The position numbers and the translations under genes were made by a program. From an uncultured Clostridium sp. (GTDB lineage Bacteria > Bacillota > Clostridia > Clostridiales > Clostridiaceae), in the NCBI GenBank assembly GCA_934777095.1, contig CAKVNP010000002.1:1-30283 (forward strand): DNA of 30,283 nucleotides, read 5' to 3'. Position 1 is the stretch's first letter, and each line of letters opens with the position of its first letter. Below, in pieces: positions 15,761-26,318 of the stretch. Under the pieces are notes generated by a model. That model was not told where the DNA came from and did not search any database. It saw only the letters and a program-made list of their open reading frames with translations.

Positions 15761-16267
15761 ATGAAGCGTTATGTATTATCGGTTTTAGTAAAAAATTCAT
15801 CGGGAGTATTGGCAAGAGTAGCAGGGCTTTTTTCGAGAAGAGGTTATAATATTGAAAGCATAACAGCAGGAAAGACTGAAAAGAGTGATATTTCAAGAAT
15901 GACTATAACTTTGATGGGCGATGAAGATATAGTAGAACAGTTAGAAAAGCAGCTGGCTAAATTAGAAGAGGTTATTAAAATAAAGCAGCTAAATGGAGAA
16001 GAATCTGTATATAGAGAATTAGTGCTGATTAAGGTGAATGCAGATGAAGAAAAAAGATCAGCAATAAGTGAAATTGTAAAGATATTTAGAAGTAAAATTA
16101 TTGATATTTCAGCTAATACTTTAACAATTGAACTTACAGGAGATGAAAGTAAAATAAGTGCATTGATTAAACTTATGGAGGACTATGGCATAAAGGAAAT
16201 GGTCAGGACAGGTCTTTGTGCACTTGAAAGGGGTGAAAACTCAATATCTGAAACTGATTTAGAATAA
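15761..16267 (+). CDS. ilvN: Acetolactate synthase, small (regulatory) subunit
   Basis: 168 residues. It is the regulatory partner of IlvB, raising its activity and giving feedback control by branched-chain amino acids. The N-terminal ACT domain begins YVLSVLVKNSSGVLARVAGLFSRRGYNIESI, the family signature. The C-terminal IlvN domain (about 80-158) includes RELVLIKVNADEEKR and ends near GIKEMVRTGLCALERG. GAGGTGGG lies just before the ATG. It is the first gene of the operon, although its catalytic partner ilvB comes five genes later; the two are usually adjacent. Confidence 0.95.
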   Translation: MKRYVLSVLVKNSSGVLARVAGLFSRRGYNIESITAGKTEKSDISRMTITLMGDEDIVEQLEKQLAKLEEVIKIKQLNGEESVYRELVLIKVNADEEKRSAISEIVKIFRSKIIDISANTLTIELTGDESKISALIKLMEDYGIKEMVRTGLCALERGENSISETDLE

Positions 16268-16286
16268 TTTATAAGGGGGCTAAATT

Positions 16287-17546
16287 ATGGGAATGACTAT
16301 GACGCAAAAAATATTAGCAGCACATGCAGGTTTAGAATCTGTAAAGAGCGGGGAGTTAATAGAAGCAAAGCTTGATTTGGTTTTAGGAAATGATATAACA
16401 TCACCAGTAGCTATAAAAGAATTTCAAAAATTAAAAAAAGATAAAGTTTTTGATAAAGATAAAATAGCCATTGTGCCAGATCATTTTACTCCTAATAAAG
16501 ATATTAAGGCTGCAGAGCAATGCAAGTTTGTAAGGGAATTTGTGAGCGGCCAGCAGATAAGTAATTATTTCGAAATTGGACAAATGGGGATTGAACATTG
16601 TCTGCTACCTGAACAAGGGCTGGTAGTAGCTGGGGAGGTAGTTATTGGAGCCGATTCACATACATGTACCTATGGGGCTTTAGGTGCATTTTCTACAGGG
16701 ATAGGCTCTACAGATATGGCAGCAGGAATGGCTACAGGAAAGTGTTGGTTTAAGGTACCACAGGCAATTAAGTTTGTTTTAAAAGGCAAACCTACTAAAT
16801 ATGTTAGTGGTAAAGATATAATACTTCATATTATTGGGAAGATTGGAGTAGATGGGGCACTATATAAATCAATGGAATTCGTAGGGCCAGGTCTTGAATA
16901 TTTATCAATGGATGATAGATTTACCATAGCAAATATGGCTATAGAAGCTGGAGGAAAAAATGGAATATTTCCAGTAGACCAAAAGACCATAGAATATATG
17001 AAAGAACATTCTTTAAAGAAATGGACTAGCTATCAGGCTGATGAAGATGCAGTTTATGATGAGGTAATAGAAATAGATTTAAGTACCTTAAGACCAACAG
17101 TAGCTTTTCCACATTTACCTGAAAACACAAGGACTATAGATGAAGTTGGGGATATTACTATAGACCAAGTGGTAATAGGTTCATGTACTAATGGGAGAAT
17201 ATCAGATTTAAGAGTTGCTAGGGATATATTAAAAGGTAAAAAGGTTAACAAGAATGTTAGATGTATAGTAATTCCTGGAACACAGAAAATATATCTACAA
17301 GCATTAAAGGAAGGAATAATAGAAGACTTTATTGAAGCAGGGGCAGTAGTATCAACTCCAACTTGTGGGCCATGCCTTGGGGGGCATATGGGCATATTGG
17401 CCAAAGGAGAAAGAGCTGTTTCGACTACAAATAGAAATTTTGTTGGAAGAATGGGGCATGTGGAGTCAGAGGTATATCTGGCAAGTCCAGCGGTTGCAGC
17501 AGCTTCAGCAATAAGCGGTAAAATAACAAATCCAGAGTTAGTGTAA
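16287..17546 (+). CDS. leuC: 3-isopropylmalate dehydratase, large subunit
   Basis: 419 residues, the shorter leuC/homoaconitase type. With LeuD it isomerises 2-isopropylmalate to 3-isopropylmalate in leucine synthesis. Three cysteines that would hold the 4Fe-4S cluster are visible: Cys300 in VIGSCTNGR, and Cys360 and Cys363 in [13 protein letters not shown]. Other aconitase-fold blocks are [34 protein letters not shown] and the C-terminal [27 protein letters not shown]. The SD AAGGGGG is 8 bases before the start. The gap to leuD is 13 bases. Confidence 0.96.
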   Translation: MGMTMTQKILAAHAGLESVKSGELIEAKLDLVLGNDITSPVAIKEFQKLKKDKVFDKDKIAIVPDHFTPNKDIKAAEQCKFVREFVSGQQISNYFEIGQMGIEHCLLPEQGLVVAGEVVIGADSHTCTYGALGAFSTGIGSTDMAAGMATGKCWFKVPQAIKFVLKGKPTKYVSGKDIILHIIGKIGVDGALYKSMEFVGPGLEYLSMDDRFTIANMAIEAGGKNGIFPVDQKTIEYMKEHSLKKWTSYQADEDAVYDEVIEIDLSTLRPTVAFPHLPENTRTIDEVGDITIDQVVIGSCTNGRISDLRVARDILKGKKVNKNVRCIVIPGTQKIYLQALKEGIIEDFIEAGAVVSTPTCGPCLGGHMGILAKGERAVSTTNRNFVGRMGHVESEVYLASPAVAAASAISGKITNPELV

Positions 17547-17559
17547 AAGAGGTGGCTTA

Positions 17560-18042
17560 ATGAAGGTAAAAGGTAAAGTATTTAAATATGGGGATAATGT
17601 AGATACTGATGTAATAATACCAGCAAGATATTTAAACACAGCAGATGAATACGAACTTGCAAGCCATTGTATGGAAGATATAGATAAGAATTTTGTTAGG
17701 GATGTTAAAAAAGGTGATATTATCGTTGCTAACAAGAACTTTGGTTGTGGTTCATCTAGGGAGCATGCTCCTATAGCTATTAAATATAGCGGAGTGAGCT
17801 GTGTTATAGCATCAACATTTGCAAGGATATTTTATAGAAATTCTATAAATATTGGCTTGCCAATTATAGAATGTGATGAAGCAGCAAAAGCAATAAATAA
17901 TGGGGACGAGTTAGAAATAGATTTTAATACTGGAGTCATTGTTAATTTGACAAAAAAGGAAAAGTATCAGGGGCAGGCTTTTCCAACATTTATTCAGGAA
18001 ATAATAAATAAAAATGGATTAATGAACTATATTAAAAATTAA
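17560..18042 (+). CDS. leuD: 3-isopropylmalate dehydratase, small subunit
   Basis: 160 residues. It is the swivel domain of the LeuCD enzyme, starting [25 protein letters not shown] and containing the substrate loop [20 protein letters not shown]. The short length fits the LeuC subtype encoded upstream. The SD AAGAGGTGG overlaps the leuC stop region. A 143-base repeat-containing gap follows, the largest inside this operon. Confidence 0.96.
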   Translation: MKVKGKVFKYGDNVDTDVIIPARYLNTADEYELASHCMEDIDKNFVRDVKKGDIIVANKNFGCGSSREHAPIAIKYSGVSCVIASTFARIFYRNSINIGLPIIECDEAAKAINNGDELEIDFNTGVIVNLTKKEKYQGQAFPTFIQEIINKNGLMNYIKN

Positions 18043-18165
18043 GAATTATGAATGATAAATGATGAATTAAGGATAAAATCCCTAAGGGGATTTTTGAAAA
18101 ATATAATTTTAGAAACTCTTGTAGAGTTTCAACATTAATTCATCATTCGTAATTCATAATTCATT
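18041..18165. repeat. MITE-like inverted-repeat element between leuD and leuB
   Basis: About 30-base terminal inverted repeats (18041-18070 and 18135-18165) agree at nearly all positions. They enclose two further perfect hairpins: 8-bp arms 18075-18082 with 18087-18094, and 18112-18119 with 18123-18130. The whole folds into a branched structure, contains no open frame, and begins at the leuD stop. Related short motifs (AATTCATCATT) recur before ilvB. It looks like a small non-autonomous repeat or a stable mRNA structure. Confidence 0.6.
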
Positions 18166-18185
18166 ATTAAAAAAGGGGGTATTTT

Positions 18186-19265
18186 ATGAGGTGTAAGATT
18201 GCGGTTATTCCAGGTGATGGAATAGGGCCAGAAGTTATAGATGGAGCAATTAAAGTATTAGATAAAATTGGGGAGAAATTTAATCATAGTTTTGAGAAGG
18301 AGTTTTTGCCTGCAGGTGGCAATGCGATAGATTTAACAGGAGTACCATTACCTAAAGAAACATTAGAAAAATGTAAAGAAAGTGAAGCTGTTCTTTTAGG
18401 TGCTGTAGGTGGTTACAAATGGGATAATACAAGTGCAAAAATAAGACCAGAACAAGCATTGCTGCAATTAAGGGAAGGACTGAATCTTTTTTGTAATTTA
18501 AGACCAGCAGTCTTATATCCTCCGTTAAAAGATGCATCACCACTTAAAGATAATTTAGTTAAGGATGGAATAGATATTTTAGTAGTTAGGGAGCTTACTG
18601 GTGGAATATATTTTGGGGAAAGAGGAAGGCAGACGGAAAATGGCCTGATAGCTGCTTATGATACTGAAAAATATAATCAGGAAGAAATAAGAAGAATAGC
18701 TAAAAAAGGTTTTGAAGCTGCAATGAAAAGAAATAAAAAAATTACTTCCGTAGATAAAGCCAATGTTCTTGAAAGTTCAAGGCTATGGAGGGATACAATA
18801 AATGAAGTTGCTTTAGAGTATCCAGAAGTTGAAGTAAATCACATGTATATAGATAATACTGCAATGCAGCTAGTAAGAAATCCAAAGCAGTTTGATGTAA
18901 TAGTAACTTCAAATATATTTGGTGATATTTTGTCAGATGAAGCATCCATGATAACAGGATCTATTGGAATGCTTCCGTCAGCATCTTTAGGAGAAGGAAG
19001 TTTAGGAATGTATGAACCAATTCATGGCTCAGCTCCTGATATAGCTGGCAAGGGTATAGCCAATCCATTGGCAACAATTTTATCAGCTGCAATGATGCTT
19101 AGGTATAGTTTCCAACTTGAAAAAGAAGCAAAAACTATTGAAGATGCTGTTTTAAAAGTGTTGGAAAAGGGGTATAGAACTAGCGATATTGCTGAAGAAA
19201 ATGCTGTATTAGTTAGTACTACAGAAATGGGGAAATTAGTTGTAGATGAAATAAATATGATGTAG
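18186..19265 (+). CDS. leuB: 3-isopropylmalate dehydrogenase
   Basis: 359 residues. It oxidatively decarboxylates 3-isopropylmalate to 2-oxoisocaproate using NAD. The N-terminus [23 protein letters not shown] and the substrate loop [12 protein letters not shown] are typical. Other family blocks are [26 protein letters not shown], the Lys/Asp pair region [16 protein letters not shown], and the metal/NAD region [28 protein letters not shown] with [18 protein letters not shown]. The SD AAAGGGGG lies just downstream of the repeat element, so leuB keeps its own strong ribosome site. Confidence 0.96.
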   Translation: MRCKIAVIPGDGIGPEVIDGAIKVLDKIGEKFNHSFEKEFLPAGGNAIDLTGVPLPKETLEKCKESEAVLLGAVGGYKWDNTSAKIRPEQALLQLREGLNLFCNLRPAVLYPPLKDASPLKDNLVKDGIDILVVRELTGGIYFGERGRQTENGLIAAYDTEKYNQEEIRRIAKKGFEAAMKRNKKITSVDKANVLESSRLWRDTINEVALEYPEVEVNHMYIDNTAMQLVRNPKQFDVIVTSNIFGDILSDEASMITGSIGMLPSASLGEGSLGMYEPIHGSAPDIAGKGIANPLATILSAAMMLRYSFQLEKEAKTIEDAVLKVLEKGYRTSDIAEENAVLVSTTEMGKLVVDEINMM

Positions 19266-19275
19266 AGGTGGAAAA

Positions 19276-20934
19276 ATGAGAAGTGATATGGTTAAAAAGG
19301 GGACATCAAGAGCCCCTCATAGAGCTTTATTTAAAGCAATTGGTTTATCAAATGAAGAACTTGCAAGACCGCTTATCGGTGTTGTAACTTCACAAAATGA
19401 GATAATTCCTGGACATGTTAATTTAGATAAAATTGCAGAAGCTGTTAAGAAGGGCGTGATTTTAGCAGGTGGAACTCCTTTAGCATTTCCTACAATAGGA
19501 GTATGTGATGGAATTGCAATGGGGCATGAAGGAATGAAATACTCTTTAGCGACTAGGGAGCTTATTGCAGATTCTGTGGAATGTATGGTGAAAGCTCATG
19601 GTTTTGATGGGCTAGTATTTATTCCAAATTGCGATAAGATTGTTCCAGGAATGATAATGGCAGCATTAAGATTAAATATACCATCAGTATTTGTAAGTGG
19701 TGGGCCAATGCTTGCCGGAAAGTATAAAGGAGAGGCTGTTTCATTATCAACTTTATTTGAGGCAGTAGGTGCTAGGGAAGCAGGAAAGATTACTGAAGAA
19801 GAATTGACTGAATTAGAATGTAAAGCTTGCCCGACATGTGGTTCATGTTCAGGAATGTTTACGGCTAATTCAATGAATTGTTTATCAGAAGTTTTAGGAC
19901 TAGCGCTTCCGGGCAATGGTACTATTCCAGCAGTATATTCTGAAAGAATAGTATTAGCTAAAAAAGCAGGAATGGCAGTAATGAATTTAGTAGAAAAGGA
20001 TATAAAGCCTAGGGATATTGTAACTGAAAAAGCAATTAAAAATGCATTAACAGCAGATATGGCACTTGGCTGTTCAACAAATAGTGTGCTTCATTTAACT
20101 GCTATAGCAAATGAAGCAAAGTTAGAAATGAACCTTGATATCATAAACGGTATGTCATCAAAGGTACCTAATCTTTGTAAGCTTGCACCAGCATCAAATG
20201 TCCATATTCAAGATTTATATGAGGCAGGTGGAATACCAGCATTATTATCTGAATTAAGTAAGCAAGATTTAATAGATTTAAGCTGTATTACTGCTACAGG
20301 TAATACTGTAGGAGAAAATATCAAAGATAAAAAGGTATTGGATTATGGAGTTATTAAGCCTATTGATCAGCCTTATAGTAAAACAGGCGGAATAGCTGTT
20401 TTAAGAGGCAACCTTGCTAAGGATGGAGCAGTAGTTAAGCGCTCTGCTGTATTGCCAGAGATGCTTGTACATCAAGGACCAGCAAAGGTATATAACTCAG
20501 AGGAAGAGGCAATAGAGGCTATTGTATCAGGAAAAATAGTAGAAAATGATGTAATAGTAATTAGATATGAGGGTCCTAAAGGTGGTCCAGGAATGAGAGA
20601 AATGCTTTCACCAACATCAGCAATAGCAGGAATAGGTTTAGATAAATCAGTAGCATTAATAACTGATGGAAGGTTTAGTGGAGCAACAAGAGGAGCATCA
20701 ATTGGACATGTATCTCCTGAGGCAGCAGAAGGCGGGGTAATTGGTTTAGTAGAAGATGGAGATATTATCTCAATAGATATACCAAATGGAAAGCTTGAAT
20801 TATTAGTTGCTGAAGACATATTAGAAGAGAGAAGAAAGAAGCTAGTGATGCCAGAACCGAAAATTAAAGAAGGCTACTTGGCAAGATATGCAAAATTAGT
20901 AAGTTCAGCAAGTACAGGAGCCATTTATAAATAA
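19276..20934 (+). CDS. ilvD: Dihydroxy-acid dehydratase
   Basis: 552 residues. It dehydrates 2,3-dihydroxy-isovalerate and -methylvalerate to the 2-keto acids of valine and isoleucine. Iron-sulfur ligands are visible in [12 protein letters not shown] and in [19 protein letters not shown]. Further signature blocks are [39 protein letters not shown] and [25 protein letters not shown]. Length is standard. It starts 10 bases after leuB with AGAGGTGG in that gap. Confidence 0.97.
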   Translation: MRSDMVKKGTSRAPHRALFKAIGLSNEELARPLIGVVTSQNEIIPGHVNLDKIAEAVKKGVILAGGTPLAFPTIGVCDGIAMGHEGMKYSLATRELIADSVECMVKAHGFDGLVFIPNCDKIVPGMIMAALRLNIPSVFVSGGPMLAGKYKGEAVSLSTLFEAVGAREAGKITEEELTELECKACPTCGSCSGMFTANSMNCLSEVLGLALPGNGTIPAVYSERIVLAKKAGMAVMNLVEKDIKPRDIVTEKAIKNALTADMALGCSTNSVLHLTAIANEAKLEMNLDIINGMSSKVPNLCKLAPASNVHIQDLYEAGGIPALLSELSKQDLIDLSCITATGNTVGENIKDKKVLDYGVIKPIDQPYSKTGGIAVLRGNLAKDGAVVKRSAVLPEMLVHQGPAKVYNSEEEAIEAIVSGKIVENDVIVIRYEGPKGGPGMREMLSPTSAIAGIGLDKSVALITDGRFSGATRGASIGHVSPEAAEGGVIGLVEDGDIISIDIPNGKLELLVAEDILEERRKKLVMPEPKIKEGYLARYAKLVSSASTGAIYK

Positions 20935-20937
20935 TTA

Positions 20938-20966
20938 AAAATTAGTAATTAAGAATTCATCATTGA
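20938..20966. repeat. Possible fragment of the leuD-leuB repeat
   Basis: The 50-base gap between ilvD and ilvB carries AATTAAGAATTCATCATT, sharing AATTCATCATT and the AATTAAGAATT-type edge with the 18041-18165 element. It may be a decayed end of the same repeat. The match is short and AT-rich. Confidence 0.3.
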
Positions 20967-20984
20967 AGAAAAGGGGGTATTTAT

Positions 20985-22661
20985 TTGTTATTGACTGGGG
21001 CAGAAATATTGGTTAAGTCGCTTATAGAGAATGGTGTTGATACTATATTTGGATATCCTGGGGGAGCCGTTTTAAATATATATGATGTTTTATTTAAAAA
21101 TAGTGATTCTATACGGCATATTTTAAGCTGTCATGAACAGGGTGCTGCTCATGCTGCTGATGGATATGCCAGGTCAACTGGCAAAGTTGGAGTATGTATA
21201 GCTACTTCTGGTCCAGGTGCAACTAATTTAGTGACAGGTATTGCAACGGCTTATATGGATTCAGTTCCTATGGTTGCAATAACTGGTAATGTTGCCAAGC
21301 CTTTATTAGGGAAAGATAGCTTTCAGGAAGTTGATATTACAGGAATAACAATGCCAATAACAAAGCATAACTATATAGTTAAAAACATAGAGGATCTGCA
21401 GGATATAGTTAATGAGGCTTTTTATCTTGCACAAGAAGGTAGACCAGGGCCAGTATTAATTGATATTCCAAAGGATATTACAGCTGAAAAAACTATTTAT
21501 AAACAAAATGCAGTAGTTAATAAGAAAAAGAAAAGAGAAATCACCGTAGAATCATTAGAGGATTTTGTAAAATATATTAATGAGTGTGAAAGACCATTTA
21601 TATATGCTGGTGGAGGAATAGTAAATTCTGAAGCAACAGAAGAAGTATTAGCTTTTGCTGAGAAAATTAATGCACCTATTGCGAGCAGTTTAATGTGTAT
21701 AGGAGGCATTCCATATAATCATGAATTATATACTGGCATGATTGGTATGCATGGAACTAAAGCTTCTAATATTTTAGCCACATCTTGTGATTTAATGATT
21801 ACTTTAGGAGCAAGATTCAGCGATAGGGTAATAAGTAATAAAAATCATGTTAAAAATGCAAGGATAATACAAGTAGATGTTGATCCAGCAGAAATAAATA
21901 AAAATGTTAAGGTAGATTCATTTATCATAGGCGATATTAAGGAAGTACTTAAAAAGCTTATAACAATGGTGAAGCCAAAGGTAAATAATTCTTGGCTTGC
22001 AAAGATGAATAGCTTAAAAGCTTCAGAAAATAAAGTTATCAAGGGAAGTAATAAGCTTACCCCAGAATTTTTATTTGAAAATTTAAGTGAATTAGATAAA
22101 GGTAATTTTATTATTACTACAGAAGTTGGCCAGCATCAGATGTGGACAGCACAAAACTATAAATTTTCTAAGCCAAGGACATTTATTAGCTCAGGTGGAT
22201 TAGGAACAATGGGCTATGGAATGGGGGCATCTATTGGTGCACAAGTAGCTCATCCAGAATGTACTGTTTTTAATATTGCTGGTGATGGAAGTTTTGGTAT
22301 GGACTGCAATGAGTTTGCTACTGCAGTTAACTTTAAGATTCCAGTTAAAGTTATTGTAATGAATAACAATGCACTGGGAATGGTAAGGCAATGGCAGAGT
22401 TTATTTTATGAATGCAGATATGCAGAAACAACATTAAATAGAGCAACTGACTTTGTAAAGCTAGCAGAAGCTTTTGGTGGAACTGGCTTTAGAATTAATA
22501 GGCCTGAAGAAGTTAAAGGAGTGTTAGAAGAAGCTTTAGCTGTAGATGGGCCAGTAATTATAGATTATAAAATTGATAGCGATGATATGGTATTCCCAAT
22601 GGTTGCACCTGGTGCACCAATAAATCAAATTATTAGTGAGGAAGATATCAATATAAATTAG
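20985..22661 (+). CDS. ilvB: Acetolactate synthase, large (catalytic) subunit
   Basis: 558 residues from a TTG start at 20985, supported by AAGGGGGT 6 bases upstream; no ATG fits the N-terminus. A ThDP- and FAD-dependent enzyme condensing pyruvate with pyruvate or 2-ketobutyrate. The catalytic glutamate is Glu51 in CHEQGAAHAADGYAR. The FAD/central domain includes KDSFQEVDITGITMPITKHNY. The ThDP-Mg motif is GDGSFGMDCNEFATAVNFKIP followed by NNNALGMVRQWQ (about 433-465). The WQ pair and the presence of ilvN mark it as the anabolic synthase rather than the AlsS type. Confidence 0.96.
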   Translation: MLLTGAEILVKSLIENGVDTIFGYPGGAVLNIYDVLFKNSDSIRHILSCHEQGAAHAADGYARSTGKVGVCIATSGPGATNLVTGIATAYMDSVPMVAITGNVAKPLLGKDSFQEVDITGITMPITKHNYIVKNIEDLQDIVNEAFYLAQEGRPGPVLIDIPKDITAEKTIYKQNAVVNKKKKREITVESLEDFVKYINECERPFIYAGGGIVNSEATEEVLAFAEKINAPIASSLMCIGGIPYNHELYTGMIGMHGTKASNILATSCDLMITLGARFSDRVISNKNHVKNARIIQVDVDPAEINKNVKVDSFIIGDIKEVLKKLITMVKPKVNNSWLAKMNSLKASENKVIKGSNKLTPEFLFENLSELDKGNFIITTEVGQHQMWTAQNYKFSKPRTFISSGGLGTMGYGMGASIGAQVAHPECTVFNIAGDGSFGMDCNEFATAVNFKIPVKVIVMNNNALGMVRQWQSLFYECRYAETTLNRATDFVKLAEAFGGTGFRINRPEEVKGVLEEALAVDGPVIIDYKIDSDDMVFPMVAPGAPINQIISEEDININ

Positions 22662-23678
<1,017 letters not shown>

Positions 23679-23699
23679 ATATTAATTTAGAATTAAGGA

Positions 23700-23732
23700 A
23701 AGAATTCCACCAGTCGTGGAATTCTTTTTTTT
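23700..23732 (+). terminator. Terminator of the ilv-leu operon
   Basis: A perfect 11-bp stem (23700-23710 with 23716-23726) with a 5-base loop runs into eight T, about 20 bases after the ilvC stop. Confidence 0.93.
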
Positions 23733-23794
23733 ATAAAAGGTTTTTGGGATGAATAATCAAAGGCATTTATTTTGTTTAGAGAAAAGTTAGCATG

Positions 23795-23823
23795 TTTACA
23801 AATAAATTTAAATAATATAGAAT
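23795..23823 (+). promoter_or_regulatory. Promoter of the CPBP protease gene
   Basis: TTTACA (23795-23800) and TAGAAT (23818-23823) are at 17-base spacing, 38 bases before the start codon. Confidence 0.55.
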
Positions 23824-23860
23824 GTAAAAATAAGGAAATTTTAAAGTTGTAGGTGATAAT

Positions 23861-24784
23861 ATGGAAAATGAAAAGTGTATAGACAAGCAAACAAAAAAAG
23901 TCTTTAGTAGAATAGGTTTCGCAGTAGCTGCTACAATGCTGATAGTAAGTGTTGTTCAAGGAATTTTATCTGTAATATTAAATCTTATAAATCCTAAAAT
24001 AATAGCTAATGGATGGGGAACTTATCTTATGCTAGGCATAAGTTATTATTTAATTGGTATGCCATGTTTTTATGCAATGGTTAAAGGACTGCCAGATGCG
24101 CCTAAAAAAGAAGTGAAAAAATTATCTGTTGGCAAGGTATTAATGTTATTTACTATAACTTATGGAGTTATGATTATTTGTAATTTATTTACTACTCTTT
24201 TAATGGCTTTAGTATCAATTATTAAAGGTGGAGAAGTAGTAAATCCTCTATTAGAAGTAGTGACTAATAGCAATTTATTATTAACAATGATATTTGTAGG
24301 AATACTTTCACCAATAGTAGAAGAGTTTATGTTTAGAAGAATTATGCTGGATAAATTAAGACCTTATGGAGATAAGATTGCAATGGTAACTTCAGCAATA
24401 ATGTTTGGTTTATTTCATGGTAATTTCTCTCAATTTTTCTATGCTACAGCAATAGGTTTAGTTTTAGCTTACGTAGTAATAAAAACAGGCAGCATAAAAT
24501 ATTCAATAATACTTCATATTATGGTTAATATGATGGGAAGCGTAATAGGACTAGCAGCAATGAGAAATAGTATAGCAACTATGATCTTTGGTATTGCTGT
24601 ATGGGCAATTGTAATAATAGGAATAGTAATGTTTGTTAAGAATAGAAAGAAAATATCATTAGAACCTGCTGAAGTAGTGATTGAAAAGGGACAAGTATTT
24701 AAGACTACTGCATTAAATCCAGGAATGATAGTATATTTTATTTTCATGATGGTAAATATGATAATAGTATTATTAATGGCTTAA
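23861..24784 (+). CDS. CPBP-family intramembrane glutamic protease (CAAX/abortive-infection type)
   Basis: 307 residues with about eight transmembrane helices. Family motifs are in order: EEFMFRR (Glu154-Glu155, the EExxxR signature), FGLFHGNFSQF (His186) and HIMVNMMGS, the second His/Asn motif. Members are Rce1-like membrane proteases; in Firmicutes roles range from bacteriocin self-immunity to protein secretion, and none can be assigned here. The N-terminus is a soluble basic stretch. The start has AGGTGAT upstream. It has its own promoter and terminator. Confidence 0.9.
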   Translation: MENEKCIDKQTKKVFSRIGFAVAATMLIVSVVQGILSVILNLINPKIIANGWGTYLMLGISYYLIGMPCFYAMVKGLPDAPKKEVKKLSVGKVLMLFTITYGVMIICNLFTTLLMALVSIIKGGEVVNPLLEVVTNSNLLLTMIFVGILSPIVEEFMFRRIMLDKLRPYGDKIAMVTSAIMFGLFHGNFSQFFYATAIGLVLAYVVIKTGSIKYSIILHIMVNMMGSVIGLAAMRNSIATMIFGIAVWAIVIIGIVMFVKNRKKISLEPAEVVIEKGQVFKTTALNPGMIVYFIFMMVNMIIVLLMA

Positions 24785-24800
24785 TAAATAAAAAAATAAA

Positions 24801-24851
24801 ATATCAAGGCCTAATATGAGAATAGATCTCGTATTAAGCCTTGATATTTTT
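24801..24851 (+). terminator. Terminator after the CPBP protease gene
   Basis: Outer arms 24801-24810 and 24838-24847 and inner arms 24812-24820 and 24828-24836 form a stem of about 19 bp with a small internal loop. A T-run follows. The flanking A-run could also allow termination on the minus strand. Confidence 0.88.
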
Positions 24852-24972
24852 GTTGCTTTATTAAAGAATAGCTGATGATTTTTATAAGTGTAATTATGGT
24901 ATATATCATAATTAACGATTTTCTTATATAAGACTTAAGTTAACATAATGTATAATAAAATAAAAAAGGTTA

Positions 24973-25001
24973 TTGACTAATCATAAAATAAAGTATATTA
25001 T
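24973..25001 (+). promoter_or_regulatory. Promoter of the ybjQ-like gene
   Basis: TTGACT (24973-24978) and TATTAT (24996-25001) are at 17-base spacing. A small 6-bp hairpin followed by six T (25022-25040) lies in the resulting leader, just before the ribosome site. Confidence 0.55.
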
Positions 25002-25058
25002 TACATTAAGAAGTATAAAATAACTCTTTAAGAGTTTTTTAATAAGGAGAGGAATAAA

Positions 25059-25373
25059 ATGTTATTATTAACAATTGAGAATGTACCAGGAAAAGAAATT
25101 AAGGAAATAAAAGGATTAGTAAAGGGAAGTACAGTAAGATGTAAAAATATCGGTAGAGATATTGGAGCAAGCTTTAAAAATCTTGTTGGTGGAGAAATGT
25201 CAGGATATAATGATATGCTTACAGAAGCTAGACAAATTGCTATAGGTAGAATGGTTGATGAAGCAGAAGCGATGGGAGCTAATGCAATAATAGGTATGAA
25301 GCTTATGTCTTCAGCTGTAGCAGCAGGAGCTGCTGAAATGGTTGCTTATGGAACAGCTGTAGTTATTGAATAG
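25059..25373 (+). CDS. YbjQ / UPF0145 family protein
   Basis: 104 residues. It matches the YbjQ (DUF74) family: the N-terminal strand TIENVPGKEIKEIKGLVKGSTVR, the central KNIGRDIGASFKNLVGGEMSGYNDMLTEARQIA and the C-terminal EAEAMGANAIIGMKLMSS...AYGTAVVIE. These proteins form small barrel-like oligomers. A heavy-metal-binding role has been suggested for the family but is not proven. Start ATG with AGGAGAGG upstream. A 49-residue membrane protein follows 13 bases later with its SD overlapping this stop, so they are coupled. Confidence 0.92.
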   Translation: MLLLTIENVPGKEIKEIKGLVKGSTVRCKNIGRDIGASFKNLVGGEMSGYNDMLTEARQIAIGRMVDEAEAMGANAIIGMKLMSSAVAAGAAEMVAYGTAVVIE

Positions 25374-25386
25374 GAGGCTTATATAA

Positions 25387-25536
25387 ATGGCGATAAGCTG
25401 GATTCTTATTATATATGTGTTATTTTGGATTGCAGTAGCAATTGGTTCAGTGGGAATGCTTATTTGGGCAATTGCATCTAGAATTAAAGAAAAAAAGATT
25501 GAAGAGGTCAAACATAAAGATTATAAAAAATATTAA
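25387..25536 (+). CDS. 49-residue single-span membrane protein
   Basis: ATG 25387 with AGGAGG at 25372-25377 overlapping the end of the ybjQ-like gene. The product begins MAISWILIIYVLFWIAVAIG; the hydrophobic part spans about residues 5-30 and is followed by a strongly charged tail (SRIKEKKIEEVKHKDYKKY). This is the layout of a small single-pass protein with a cytoplasmic C-terminus. No family recognised. The coupling suggests it works with, or anchors, the YbjQ-like protein. It is short enough to be missed by standard gene calling. Confidence 0.72.
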   Translation: MAISWILIIYVLFWIAVAIGSVGMLIWAIASRIKEKKIEEVKHKDYKKY

Positions 25537-25641
25537 AAAATTATTAGTAATGAATGAAATATTTTATTTTATAGTGCAAACAAAGCAATAAATGAATATA
25601 TTAAAATTGAGACTAAGGGAAAGCAAGATATTGGAGTCTTA

Positions 25642-26091
25642 ATGAAAGAGAAAAAAAACTTAAATAATACCAATACTAATAATGATGAAAATGACATTTC
25701 TAATAATGAACAGCAGGAATTATATAGTGGTTTAAATACGATTAATCTATCAATATTAGGGATATTATTAATAATATATGGGGTTTTAATTAATACTATA
25801 TACTTGTTTTGGCAGAGAGCTGTAATTTTAGATCAGATTAATAACACAGAGTTTACTAAAAATATGCAGGATTTAGGTGAAAGCCCTAGAAAGGCTAATT
25901 TACTTTATTTGATAGCTACAACTATATTTGTAGCTGTTATTTGGAAGCAGTATAATGAAACAGTAAGTGATAGAAATTCAACTAATATAGATATTGAAAA
26001 GCAAAGTAAAACCTTAACTGCAATTCTACTTTATCTTTTAGCAGTAAGTATAAATTACGATGTGTTAAATAATAGTAGATATAATACGTAA
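25642..26091 (+). CDS. Membrane protein of unknown function
   Basis: 149 residues. The N-terminal ~30 residues are polar, Asn/Asp-rich and low-complexity (NNTNTNNDENDISNNEQQE). Three hydrophobic segments follow, at about 36-56, 87-101 and 125-139. The start is ATG 25642 with GGAG 7 bases upstream. The gene lies 105 bases after the small membrane protein with no terminator between, so it may be part of the ybjQ transcript; a terminator follows at 26197. No family recognised. Confidence 0.65.
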   Translation: MKEKKNLNNTNTNNDENDISNNEQQELYSGLNTINLSILGILLIIYGVLINTIYLFWQRAVILDQINNTEFTKNMQDLGESPRKANLLYLIATTIFVAVIWKQYNETVSDRNSTNIDIEKQSKTLTAILLYLLAVSINYDVLNNSRYNT

Positions 26092-26196
26092 CTAAAATAA
26101 ATAAACAAAAGAAGATTAAGTAAGTTAAACATAAATTTTATTAAAAATAGTAAAAAATTAATGGAAATAGAATTAATTAATTGAAAAAAGACTATA

Positions 26197-26231
26197 AAAA
26201 ACCAGCATTTCTTTACGCTGGTTTTATTTTT
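26197..26231 (+). terminator. Terminator of the ybjQ region
   Basis: A 9-bp stem (26198-26206 with 26217-26225, AAAACCAGC and GCTGGTTTT) is followed by a T-rich tract. Confidence 0.8.
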
Positions 26232-26265
26232 ATCTTAATTACCAAAAAATAATATAAAAATAATG

Positions 26266-26294
26266 TGGACAAGATATAGAATTTATATTATCAT
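26266..26294 (+). promoter_or_regulatory. Promoter of the purine permease transcript
   Basis: TGGACA (26266-26271) and TATCAT (26289-26294) are at 17-base spacing just upstream of the riboswitch. TATAGT at 26301-26306 is an alternative -10. Confidence 0.5.
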
Positions 26295-26318
26295 ATGTTT
26301 TATAGTAAAAAGCAATCG

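Noticed and set aside
15672..15764. 30-codon frame rich in Ile/Leu/Val overlapping the ilvN start, a possible leader peptide
   Set aside because: No ribosome site, it starts inside the candidate hairpin, and high Ile/Leu content is expected from AT-rich sequence.
18352..18543. Leu/His-rich open frame opposite leuB
   Set aside because: Antisense shadow of a well conserved enzyme gene, no ribosome site.
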